A stretch of DNA of 64,000 nt, from contig CBDANW010000002.1 in NCBI GenBank assembly GCA_965197825.1, positions 124,001-188,000 on the forward strand. Direction: 5' to 3'. The position numbers were made by a program, and so were the translations under genes. The notes beneath the pieces are model-generated. The model had not been told where the DNA came from and did no database searches. It worked only from the letters and a program-made list of their open reading frames with translations. Positions 16,753 through 24,949 of this stretch are shown here, in pieces; position 1 is the stretch's first letter; each line of letters starts with the position of its first letter. The DNA is from CBDANW01 sp965197825 (GTDB lineage Bacteria; Acidobacteriota; Vicinamibacteria; Marinacidobacterales; DATDRI01).

Positions 16753-17846
16753 ATGAATCTCTCGGAGATCGTCCGGTCGGGAGCTCAGATGATGCTTCAA
16801 TATGCGTTGGAGCGCGAGGTGACGGAGGCGTTGGGTCGAAACTACTATGAGAACGCTCCGGCAACGACGAAGGAGAAGGGACGACGCAACGGGTATGAGT
16901 CGCATCGGGTCCTCACGGGCGAGGGAGCGGTGACGGTGCAAGTGCCGCGGGTACGAGAAACAGAGAAGGTGTTTCAGTCAAAGATTCTCGACGCCTACGT
17001 GAGCCGGACCGAGAAACTCGATGAACTGATCGCGCGGATGTACGTCCACGGGATGTCGACGCGTGACATTGAGGCGACGTTCGCGGACGTGCTGAGCGGC
17101 ACGGGTGTCTCGAAGTCGGTGGTGAGCCGGGTCACACGGTGTCTGTCGGAGGATTTCGAGGCGTTTCGAAAACGGGATCTCTCGAACGAGAAGCTGTTGT
17201 ATCTCGAGCTCGACGGCACGTACCTGCGCTACCACCAAGGAGCGGAGAGGAAAGAGCCCATCCTCGTTGCGACCGGCTATCGCGCTGATGGGACGCGAGT
17301 TTTTCTTCATATCGGTGTCGGCAACCGAGAATCCTACGAGAACTGGAAGGGGTTCTTGCAGGAGATGGTGGCCCGAGGAATGAGGGAGCCGTTGCTCATC
17401 GTGACGGACGGGAATCCTGGAGTGCTCAAAGCGATCGCAGAGGTCTTCCCTCGAAGCCTCAAGCAACGTTGCCAGAAGCACCGCCTCGAGAACATCCTGG
17501 GCAAGGCTCCGAAGGAAGTGCGCGACGAACTCAAGGCGGCCATCCTTGAGTCGTTCCATGCGAACAGCTACGAGCAAGGGCTGAAGAAGGGTCGGGAGGT
17601 GATCGCTCGGTACCGTCAACGATTCCCGAGCGCGATGAAGTGCATGGAAGAGACCTTCGAAGCGTGTCTTCAGGCGCTACGCCTTCCTGCGGCGCATCAC
17701 AAAAGGCTTCGCACGTCGAATCTACTTGAGCGCACGTTCGGAGAGCACAAACGTCGCACAAAGGTCATTCCTCACTTCTTCACCGAGGAGGCCGCGATGA
17801 AACTCTCGTTCGCTGTGCTCTTGGCCGTCGCAAACAAATGGCGCGG
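16753..17846 (+). pseudogene. IS256 transposase, truncated copy
   Basis: The reading frame from ATG 16753 retains all three acidic sites but lacks the N-terminus, and after KWRG it runs into the IS3 element and stops. The last 30 codons are at 19109-19200. It differs from copies 1 and 2 by a few residues (VFLHIG, QEMVARG, EETFEAC); the last two are shared with the fragment at 59027. Confidence 0.88.
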
Positions 17847-17878
17847 CTGGGCTTGATCCGGTTTCGTAGACGGTTTAG

Positions 17879-18780
17879 TTAAGCTGGCGAAGTCCTCATC
17901 CGTCGTTCAAACTCGGCCGGACTGACCTGGCCGAGGGTCGAGTGTCGTCGTCTCTGGTTGTAGAATACCTCGATGAAGTCGAAGAGGGCCATCTTGGCCT
18001 CGCCGCAACTTAGGAAATGCTCCCCAAGCTCGTGCTTGACTGTGGAGAACCAGCTCTCGATGACGGCGTTGTCGTAGCAGTTGCCCCGTCGGCTCATGCT
18101 CCCGGTCATGCCATGCGTCTCAAGGAGACGTTGGTAGTCTTTGCTGGCATACGGACTGCCCTGATCGGAGTGATGCAAGAGCCCTGCGGCCGGTTGGCGA
18201 CGTTTCAGTGCCATCCGCAACGCCTTGATAACCAGGTGACGGTCGTTAATAGCACTTACGGCCCACCCAACGAGGAATCGCGAGTAGAGGTCGAGGAGCG
18301 CCGCGAGATAAAGCTTCCCGCCGCTGCCGATCACGAACTCGGTCGTGTCCCCGACCCACCGTTGGTTCGGCGCATCGGCGACGAAGTCTTGCCCGAGCAC
18401 ATTGGCCGCGACGGGCTGGCCATGACCGCTTACCGTCGTGCGCTTGAAGCGTTTGCGTACTCGAGCAATGAGGCCTTCTGCCTGTTTCAACCGAATCACC
18501 CGCTTCCGACTCACTCGGTACCCCTGCTCGTGCAGGTCGTGATGAATCCGCGGACTCCCATAGGTGCGGCGACTCGCCTCATGGGAGGCACGAATCAACA
18601 CGCGCAACTGGCGGTCCCGGCGCGCGTGGGCCGACGGCGGCCGACGTGCCCAGGCATAAAAGCCACTCCGAGAGACGTTGAGAATCTGACACAGGTGAGC
18701 GACCGGTACGGTGGCCTTCTCCGCCTGGATGAACGCGAATCTTACTCGCTCTCCCTCGCGAAGAAGGCCGCGGCTTTTTT
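17879..18780 (-). CDS. IS3-family transposase OrfB (frameshift product)
   Basis: The catalytic half of an IS3 transposase: LNVSRSGFYAWARRPPSAHA, YGSPRIHHDLHEQGYRVSRK, WVGDTTEFV (first Asp), HHSDQGSPYAS (second Asp) and NAVIESWFSTVKHE (Glu). The frame is open upstream to the T7 run at 18775-18781 (A7 on the coding strand, TTTTAAAAAAAG). A -1 shift there would fuse it to OrfA, as is usual in the family. The first stand-alone start in this frame is TTG 18607. All catalytic residues are present. Confidence 0.92.
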
Positions 18781-19059
18781 TAAAACGTCGCGCTCCACCC
18801 GCAACCGCCGATTCTCTTTGCGGAGCCGCCGAAGCTCCTCGCGTTCCACGCCCGTCAAGCCCGTCCGGCCCTTCGTCCGATCGGCCCGGGCCTGACGGAC
18901 CCAGTTGCGAAACGCCGATTCGGTGAGGTCAAGCTCCCGGGCCACCCGACCCACGCTCTGGCCCTCATCAAGCACCAGCCGGACCGCGCCTGCCTTAAAC
19001 TCGTCATCAAACTCCCGGCGGGGTCGCCGGGGCTGCGTTGTCTTTGCCATTGTGGACAT
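18742..19059 (-). CDS. IS3-family transposase OrfA
   Basis: A 105-residue DNA-binding protein: helix-turn-helix FDDEFKAGAVRLVLDEGQSV, RVARELDLTESAFRNWVRQA, then a leucine-zipper-like REELRRLRKENRRLRVERDV. It ends 33 bp past the slippery A7 run used to make the OrfAB fusion. Confidence 0.92.
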   Translation of the reverse strand: MSTMAKTTQPRRPRREFDDEFKAGAVRLVLDEGQSVGRVARELDLTESAFRNWVRQARADRTKGRTGLTGVEREELRRLRKENRRLRVERDVLKKAAAFFARESE

Positions 19060-19250
19060 CGTATCCGCCTTTCAGAAAGTGTCCACGAAACTGGATCAAG
19101 CCCACCGGCGTGAGGATGGATGTCTTCGCCGCTAGGAAAGTCGAGGAGCTTCGCAACGAGCTTCTCCCGCAAGGCACGTCGGAGGAATCAGCAGCTTAAC
19201 CGAGCGCGGGGAACCGTACGGAGATTTGACAGGAAAATTAAGACTTGACC

Positions 19251-19500
19251 TTCCTCGGGGCACCATCTCCTGCAAGAACCCCTTCCAGTTCTCGTAGGAT
19301 TCTCGGTTGCCGACACCGATATGAAGAAGAACTCGCGTCCCATCAGCGCGATAGCCGGTCGCAACGAAGATGGGCTCTTTTCTCTCCGCTCCTTGGTGGT
19401 AGCGCAGGTACGTGCCGTCGAGCTCGAGATACAACAGCTTCTCGTTCGAGAGATCCCGTTTTCGAAACGCCTCGAAATCCTCCGACAGACACCGTGTGAC
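19251..19500 (-). pseudogene. IS256 transposase internal fragment
   Basis: Minus frame RCLSEDFEAFRKRDLSNEKL, LYLELDGTYLRYHQGAERKE, GVGNRESYENWKGFLQEM. It is bounded on the left by the end of IS256 copy 3 and on the right by a TIR25 end at 19501. In intact copies GTGTGACCCGG follows this point, so CCC is shared at the join. Confidence 0.88.
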
Positions 19501-19821
19501 CCCGTCCTGTGCCAAAACTCGGCCCTCTTGAAATAGCCGATAAATCAGCAGCTTAGCGTCTGTGTTTTGCGATGGTGCCAAGGGCCGTGGCCTTTACAAT
19601 CGTCTGGCCCGAGGGTGTTATCTTCGGATCCATCATGACGTACCATGTGCAATTCCTACTGTTGGTCAGGCAGCCGTTGTTCGATCGGGCAGCCCTGCCG
19701 CTCACACAGACCTCATGGGTGCTTCCACCATTAAGTGTTGGCAAAATGACACTAAGACTTTACGGTGCATTAAATTACAGCCATGGTCTTTCAAAAGGGC
19801 CGAGTTTTGGCACAGGACGGG
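19501..19821. mobile_element. TIR25 short element, 321 bp, copy 3
   Basis: Near-identical to 2814-3134, in the same orientation, with both 25-bp TIRs intact. Confidence 0.87.
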
Positions 19822-19889
19822 AAGCCGTGTCACACGAAGGGCCGGAGCGTCAGACGAACGCTCGTCGAGGACACTGAGGGCGGGGCGCC

Positions 19890-20294
19890 ATGGAACGACT
19901 GATCCCCCGAATCGACGCGCTTATTACGTCTGCGTTGGTTTCGTGGCGTCGGGAGGGGCACAACATTCGAGTCCAGTTGAAGAAACGTTCCCGGACGCAA
20001 GTCGTGCGATGTGCGCGGACGCAAGACCGGTACGTGTTTCGATCCTCAGTGCTTCCACCGAAGCAGGTCACGACATCCGATAGGGCTTGGCGGGACCTCG
20101 CGTACCGCGCGTGGCGGCGGAACGCGGCCAAAGAGCTGGTCACGTTCTCCTTCGACGAGCAGGACGCGCTCATTGGCGTAATCGAGGTTCCCGCCGCGAC
20201 GCTGGATCGCGAAGAGCTGCAGTTGTATGTCGAGACGTTGGCGAAAGAGTGCGACCGGTTCGAGTACGCCCTGACGGGTGAGGACGTTGAGTGA
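19890..20294 (+). CDS. Conserved-looking hypothetical protein
   Basis: A 134-residue soluble protein, not recognised. The N-terminal half is basic (IRVQLKKRSRTQVVRCARTQ) and may fold as beta strands. The C-terminal half is acidic and reads DALIGVIEVPAATLDREELQ, LYVETLAKECDRFEYALTG, a regular pattern suggesting a strand followed by helices. No signal peptide or membrane segment. The frame is open throughout, with codon use like its neighbours. It lies between a TIR25 element and decayed repeats, with no obvious operon partner. Confidence 0.6.
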   Translation: MERLIPRIDALITSALVSWRREGHNIRVQLKKRSRTQVVRCARTQDRYVFRSSVLPPKQVTTSDRAWRDLAYRAWRRNAAKELVTFSFDEQDALIGVIEVPAATLDREELQLYVETLAKECDRFEYALTGEDVE

Positions 20295-20535
20295 GGAGTG
20301 TTCCAAAGATGCCGACGACTTCGTTACGAATGGCCGTCTGGCCAAAATACTCGAACGCCGTCGTGTCCAAAAATACAAACGAACTGGTGCTTGCGCTGTT
20401 TACTGTTGGTGATGTGTACGCATCCCTTTGCAAAAAAGGCGCTTACGCTCCATTTAGCGCGCAGCGAAGGTCACGAGCGCTATTTTGGCTGTAACTTAAT
20501 GCACTGTAAAGTCTTAGCGTCGTCTCACCAACACC
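20295..20535. repeat. Mosaic of TIR25 type B interior and other repeats
   Basis: 20335-20365 relates to the CAAAATACTCGAACG repeat (4155, 20936). 20480-20545 matches the interior of type B ends (AATGCACTGTAAAGTCTTAG, CCAACACCTGATGG). No gene. Confidence 0.5.
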
Positions 20536-20539
20536 TGAT

Positions 20540-20935
20540 GGAGGAAGCACCTGCTCCGCCGGTCAAAAGAGTCCCCCTCTTTGACCCAGGAGCAAGAATG
20601 TCCGGGTCGTCGTTCCGAACGCTGTTCACTCTGGTGCTAACGGCACGCTTCTCGTAAGGGCCGCCATAGGGTTCACGCACCAAGTCGAGTAGTCTCGGCA
20701 CCGGCGACGTTGGGTCGAGCCAGTCGTCGAAACAGTCTGGAGCGATGATGGCGGGCTGTCGATGGTGAATGTCGGCAAGCTCTGGAGAGGCCGTCGTCGT
20801 GATGATGGTGAAGGATTCGAGGGAGTTGTTGCCCTTGCCACAGTGCTCCCACAGAGCGGCAAACGAAAGCGGCAACCCGTCGCCAAGCGCCAAGAAGTAA
20901 GGCTGCTTGCCGTACCCGGTCCGTTGCCCGTCTGG
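20540..20935 (-). pseudogene. SRAP (YedK/HMCES family) C-terminal fragment, best copy
   Basis: An open minus frame reading PLSFAALWEHCGKGNNSLES, FTIITTTASPELADIHHRQP, IIAPDCFDDWLDP and STRVNSVRNDDPDILAPGS. It corresponds to roughly the last 110 residues of SRAP proteins, including the conserved His of the active region (IHHRQP) but not the Cys2 half. Unlike copies at 920 and 7235 it has no frameshift, so it is closer to the source gene. The upstream break leads into the CAAAATACTCGAACG repeat. Confidence 0.75.
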
Positions 20936-21240
20936 TCAAAATACTCGAACGCCCAGCGGGTCAGCAGTTTGCACCTTTCCGAGGGCTGCTTGAATCTGGC
21001 ATCGCGGTCGGATACGTATTTCTTCCGGGTGCGCAGTTCGTTGCCTGCAGCTCGCCCCGGCAGCCGATTTGAGCCAGCCGTGCGCACCCCCGGTGGGCCT
21101 GTCGCCCGCCACCCGCAGCCCAGGGGTCGGAAGCCAGTCCTGCGGCGCGAAATACCCTGGATTCTGCGCGGATTCCAAGGGCGTCTAAGCTGCTGATTTG
21201 TGGTCTATTTCAAAAGGGCCGAGTTTTGGCACAGGACGGG
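20936..21240. repeat. Mosaic segment ending in a TIR25 end
   Basis: 20936-20985 repeats 4150-4200. 21120-21240 repeats 43925-44048 nearly base for base, ending in the TIR at 21216-21240. No gene. Confidence 0.65.
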
Positions 21241-21497
21241 ATTGAAACTCAGCGCCAGAACCATCCGCCGCGTATGGAGTGCGTCTCCCCTCGCTTCGGC
21301 GGGGGGAGTGGATTGAAACCTGAGTAGCGGGTTGTCCCGGAGCGCTTGCGCGGTGGTCTCCCCTCGCTTCGGCGGGGGGAGTGGATTGAAACTCAAAGAG
21401 CGCCTTGATATCGAAGGTCGGGTTCGTCTCCCCTCGCTTCGGCGGGGGGAGTGGATTGAAACATGGCGAATCTGTTTCACGAGTCGGGGACAATCGC
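21239..21497 (+). CRISPR. Truncated CRISPR array, 37-bp repeat ending ATTGAAAC
   Basis: Three full repeats (21283-21319, 21356-21392, 21426-21462) begin GTCTCCCCTCGCTTCGGCGG and end GTGGATTGAAAC. Spacers are 34, 36 and 33 bp, with about 35 bp after the last repeat before foreign sequence. A remnant GGATTGAAAC (21239-21248) is fused to the TIR25 end. The 3' ATTGAAAC and the GC-rich stem resemble type I (I-C/I-G-like) repeats, but 37 bp is longer than usual for I-C. Both array ends are missing and no cas genes are present. Confidence 0.88.
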
Positions 21498-22060
21498 GTC
21501 CTGTCCAAAAACACAAACGAACTCAAGACTGGTGCGCCGGGCCGTTTCGATCGTCATCGACCCATGGCGAGCCCCAGTTCTGGGGCGCGTCGGAGGCGAT
21601 GTCGGCGATTCGGGTTCCCCGTACGCGCAGGGAAAACACGGTCCAGCAACGGGATGCCACGCTCCCGGGCGGAGACCTGGATCCAGGCCCGGGCCGCACC
21701 TGGACCAGAACGTGCTAGCGGCTACGCCGCGGTAGCCCTGGCCTTGATTCTGGACTCCTCGGGCGGCCTCTTTTCCGACGCTGCACGGCCCTGTCAGCGA
21801 CCCGCTCCCCCCCTTTGGCGCAAACGTGGCAATCGAAGATCGAGATTAGAGACCAAAACCGAAAATGAGGCCTCTTCAGCCCTTCTAGCGCGTCTCTGGT
21901 GACACCTACCCCTGCCAAACCCCGCCAACCGCGCGAAAAATCTCACCCGTCTCTGCAGTGCCACAATTTGCAAGACTGGGTGGCGGATGGTGAAGTCTGG
22001 AGCTATCCGGTCTCGGGCCACATTCGACAAAAATGGGACATTTTGTAAAACCCGAATTTG
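21498..22060. repeat. Long repeat, copy C (partial)
   Basis: 21500-21530 is a short CCAAAAACACAAACGAAC repeat (compare 20370). From 21640 the sequence parallels 260-660 and 6650-6960, then diverges after GAGCTATCCGGTCTCGG before the AACAGGGAATT cluster would begin. Confidence 0.65.
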
Positions 22061-22127
22061 AGAACCATCTATTTTAGAGGGACTTACGTCCGTACACGTC
22101 CATACACCTAGAGGAGGGGTTCTCAGA

Positions 22128-22436
22128 ATGGGAGGTCAAAATACGAATATAAAACGAAAATATCCTATCGCGCGGCCGGGCCACAGCAGCGTCTTACAGC
22201 GCGATGGCACGCCGCAGGCTTCTTCTCTGTACCGGTCAACCTCCCTCGAAAAGCCCGCTAATTCCCGTAGTGTCGCCCAAACCGCGCAAACTCTAATGAT
22301 GATAGCGGCATTATTGATGATGAAGGGTAACGGAGCCGACCTCGTTCCGACGAATGAACCCCATCATCGCGGGTCCCGCGGGCGTGTGGTTTTGATCTTC
22401 GCCCCCGGATACTTCGCCTTGACCTCCTTAGCGTAA
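22128..22436 (+). CDS. Possible small protein (uncertain)
   Basis: 102 codons from an ATG preceded by a strong GAGGAGG (22113-22119). The sequence is low in recognisable features apart from a short hydrophobic stretch (LMMIAALLMM). Its last 24 codons overlap, antisense, the better-supported zinc-finger gene. It may be spurious or a decayed remnant. No family recognised. Confidence 0.25.
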   Translation: MGGQNTNIKRKYPIARPGHSSVLQRDGTPQASSLYRSTSLEKPANSRSVAQTAQTLMMIAALLMMKGNGADLVPTNEPHHRGSRGRVVLIFAPGYFALTSLA

Positions 22437-23023
22437 GCCTCCCGCCGTCGGCGCTGGGCTTCAGGCCGATGGGCTTCGTACCAGCGGTGCGACCGCACCA
22501 TCTGGGAACAGCTCGAGGAGCAGTACCGCTGACGCCGCGTCTTTACGATTAGACGTTGACACGCTGGCCGGAGACACCGGGCGAGCCGGTGCCCACTGTC
22601 CTCCAGGATCTCGACCACCGCGATCCAGAACGAGTCGGGCCACTTGGCCAAGATGCTTCGTTCGAGCTGTCCCTCGTACTTTAACAACATCACTTGATGT
22701 GCTCGGATCTCTATCTGCACCAGAGGGGCATCCGGAAACGAGACGAGGTGATCCAGCTTGTCCAGGACCTCGTGTTGCAGGGCAAGCAGGGCTACGGGTG
22801 TGAGCTCACCATCGGTTGGCTCGCATGGATGCACGCGATAAATACCGCTTAACCTTATTTCCGGCAGTTCTCTCGACCACCGGTCGGCTGACTCAGCCGT
22901 CAATTCCGTCTGGGCAAACTCCACGAGTTTTGCCAGACGGCGTGCATGGATGTGGCTTCGGCGCCTCGTCGCAACGGATGCCGGCACCTTTTTGCGGCTC
23001 GAGCGTTTTCTCTTAACGGTCAT
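22364..23023 (-). CDS. CGNR-type zinc-finger protein
   Basis: 219 residues. Two-thirds is helical (RRLAKLVEFAQTELTAESAD). The C-terminal third holds a Cys4 treble-clef-like site, RCLRPACQRLIVKTRRQRYC and SSSCSQMVRSHRWYEA, resembling CGNR fingers of predicted transcription regulators. The N- and C-termini are very basic (VKRKRSSRKK, RRRREAYAKEVKAKYPG), consistent with DNA binding. It is divergent from the ParB-methyltransferase gene 107 bp away, so it may regulate the phage module. The role is inferred. Confidence 0.7.
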   Translation of the reverse strand: MTVKRKRSSRKKVPASVATRRRSHIHARRLAKLVEFAQTELTAESADRWSRELPEIRLSGIYRVHPCEPTDGELTPVALLALQHEVLDKLDHLVSFPDAPLVQIEIRAHQVMLLKYEGQLERSILAKWPDSFWIAVVEILEDSGHRLARCLRPACQRLIVKTRRQRYCSSSCSQMVRSHRWYEAHRPEAQRRRREAYAKEVKAKYPGAKIKTTRPRDPR

Positions 23024-23130
23024 GGCGTATGAATGTCCCCCCTAAATGTCATAACGTTGAATTATATCATAACCGTTGAACATCTGTTTCGAACGCGCTA
23101 TCTTGTTCATGAACAACGAGAACCGGAGAC

Positions 23131-24483
23131 ATGACGAAATCCAGTTCACGCCGTCGCACCAAGGCCAAGCGCCCGCGTGCCGCTGTGCCGAAAACCGTAC
23201 CCGCCGACAACGCTGCTTCCAGACGCGATCCGAAAAATGCGGAGATGCCCTCGCTGGTCGAGGTGTCGGTCGTCCCGCTCACGAAGCTGACGCCGCTAGA
23301 GGACAACCCGAGAACGCATACGACCCGCGGGATTGATTTCATTGCGGCGTCCCTCGATCGCGTGGGGGCTGCGCGCTCAGGCGTCATTGACGAAGAGCGC
23401 GTGATCCTGGCGGGCAACGGAATGCGGGAGGCTGCGGTACAGGCCGGCTATCGAGACGCCATCGTGGTGAGTGTCGACGGCACACGGCCGGTGTTCGTGC
23501 AGCGGGCAAATCTTAGCCCGCCGCAAAAGACGCGGGTCATCATCGACGACAATCGCGCAAGCGAGCTGAGCGGCTGGAATGCGAGGTTGCTCGATTATGC
23601 CGAACAAGACCCGAGCATAAAGCGGGAGTGGACGGCGCCGGAATGGCGCGCCGCCGTGGGACCCGGGCCGATCACCGAAGGCCGCACCGATCCCGATGCC
23701 ACCGTCGCGCACCGGCCAACAACCATCGTTCGTGGCGATCAATTCCGGCTCGGCGCCCATCACCTGCGCTGCGGCGACAGTACCGACTCGGCCGACGTCC
23801 AGGCACTCCTAGGCGATCGGAAGCCCTGCCTCATGGCCACGGATCCCCCCTACGGAGTTAACTACGATCCGAGCTGGCGAGCCGGAGTCGATGGAGGCAA
23901 GAAGCATGCTGCGGGCCGCGTAGCAAATGACGATCGCATCGACTGGACGGCTGCGTTCCAGCTGTTCCCCGGTGATGTTGCCTATTGCTGGCACGCAGGC
24001 TTGCACGGCAAGGTGGTCGCGACCGCGTTGCGCACTGCTGGGCTCGAGGTCCGGTCCCAGATTATTTGGTGCAAGCAACATTTTGTCTTTAGCCGTGCTG
24101 ATTATCACTGGCAACATGAGGTCTGTTGGTACGCGGTCCGCACGGGTCGTTCGTCCCGATGGAAGGGCGACCGGGCACAGACCACAGTGTGGTCGGTTCC
24201 AAACAATAACCCGTTCGGCGGGGACGCGACGGCAGCAAACGCGCCCACCGGGCACGCCACCCAAAAACCGGTAGCCCTTTTCGAGACACCGCTCCTGAAC
24301 CACACTGAGTCCGGCGAGGCGGTGTACGACCCCTTTGCCGGCAGCGGCACCGCGGTGATTGCCGCGGAACGACTGGGGCGCACCTGCTACGCCATGGAAA
24401 TCCTGCCCATGCACGTGCAGTCGATCATCGATCGGTGGGAAGCATTTACCGGCAAGGCGGCGGTGAAGGTCTCGGGAGGATGA
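23131..24483 (+). CDS. ParB-like/N4-N6 DNA methyltransferase fusion, phage type
   Basis: 450 residues in two parts. Residues about 45-150 resemble a ParB/sulfiredoxin-like domain (LTPLEDNPRTHTTRGIDFIA, ILAGNGMREAAVQAGY). From about 195 follows a beta-class methyltransferase with the catalytic TDPPYGVNY near residue 237 and the AdoMet motif YDPFAGSGTAVIAAERLG near 400. Such fusions are common next to terminase genes and are thought to methylate phage DNA. It starts 107 bp from the divergent zinc-finger gene and ends one base before the small terminase start. No recognition sequence can be inferred. Confidence 0.9.
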   Translation: MTKSSSRRRTKAKRPRAAVPKTVPADNAASRRDPKNAEMPSLVEVSVVPLTKLTPLEDNPRTHTTRGIDFIAASLDRVGAARSGVIDEERVILAGNGMREAAVQAGYRDAIVVSVDGTRPVFVQRANLSPPQKTRVIIDDNRASELSGWNARLLDYAEQDPSIKREWTAPEWRAAVGPGPITEGRTDPDATVAHRPTTIVRGDQFRLGAHHLRCGDSTDSADVQALLGDRKPCLMATDPPYGVNYDPSWRAGVDGGKKHAAGRVANDDRIDWTAAFQLFPGDVAYCWHAGLHGKVVATALRTAGLEVRSQIIWCKQHFVFSRADYHWQHEVCWYAVRTGRSSRWKGDRAQTTVWSVPNNNPFGGDATAANAPTGHATQKPVALFETPLLNHTESGEAVYDPFAGSGTAVIAAERLGRTCYAMEILPMHVQSIIDRWEAFTGKAAVKVSGG

Positions 24484-24484
24484 G

Positions 24485-24949
24485 GTGGGGGTGAGTCGAG
24501 CCCAGCGTGAACGGGTCGCCTTGAGACAACAGGCCGTGCTCGACGCCTACGAGGTTTATGGCACGATTGCCAAAGCTTGCGAGGTAGCCGGCGTCCCGCG
24601 CTCGGAGCATTATCGCTGGTTGAAGGGTAAACGCTACGCGGCGCGATTCGTGGAGGCCGAAGAACAGTCCATCCAGGCGCTGGAGACCGAGGCTCGTCGC
24701 CGGGCGCTGGCCGGGACGGAGAGACCTCTCTTGTACAAAGGAAAGGAGGTAGGGCACACCCGCACGTTCAGTGACCCCCTCATGATGTTTCTATTGAAGG
24801 CCAAGCGGCCGGAGGTCTATCGCGACCGGAGGCTCCCTGCCCGTACCGAGCTTCCGGACGCCTCGGCATCTTCTTCTGACGCCGGACTGCTGACGCGGAT
24901 CAGCAGCGCAACCTTGGAGAAGACTCTTGCCGAAATCACCGACACTTGA
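24485..24949 (+). CDS. Phage terminase small subunit
   Basis: 154 residues. N-terminal helix-turn-helix (VLDAYEVYGTIAKACEVAGV, PRSEHYRWLKG), then ALETEARRRALAGTERPLLY and TFSDPLMMFLLKAKRPEVYR, the hallmark layout of small terminases that bind packaging sites on phage DNA. It starts two bases after the methyltransferase stop and overlaps the large subunit by 23 bp, indicating translational coupling. Confidence 0.82.
   Translation: MGVSRAQRERVALRQQAVLDAYEVYGTIAKACEVAGVPRSEHYRWLKGKRYAARFVEAEEQSIQALETEARRRALAGTERPLLYKGKEVGHTRTFSDPLMMFLLKAKRPEVYRDRRLPARTELPDASASSSDAGLLTRISSATLEKTLAEITDT

Larger units (their letters stand above)
17847..19105 (-). mobile_element. IS3-family element (complete, 1259 bp)
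   Basis: Terminal repeats TGGGCTTGATCCGGTTTCGT (left) and inverted TGGGCTTGATCCAGTTTCGT (right). Insertion duplicated CGG in IS256 (17844-17846 and 19106-19108). It carries overlapping orfA and orfB on the minus strand. A partial copy of the orfA end is at 46204. Confidence 0.92.
16741..19250 (+). mobile_element. IS256-family copy 3, 5'-truncated and split by IS3
   Basis: Begins inside the transposase gene (from VFGEMNLSEIVRSG) and continues to 17846, resumes at 19106 and ends with the normal right terminus at 19250. The left end and about the first 22 codons are missing. An IS3 element sits between the two parts, so the transposase gene is broken in two ways. Confidence 0.9.

Noticed and set aside
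21205..21526. Repetitive frames across the second CRISPR array (PPKRGE, RRSEGR-type repeats)
   Set aside because: The repetition follows the 37-bp DNA repeat; spurious translation of a CRISPR array.
23809..24414. A 201-codon antisense frame in the ParB-methyltransferase
   Set aside because: The sense strand contains TDPPYG and DPFAGSG motifs in frame; the antisense has no recognisable domain.
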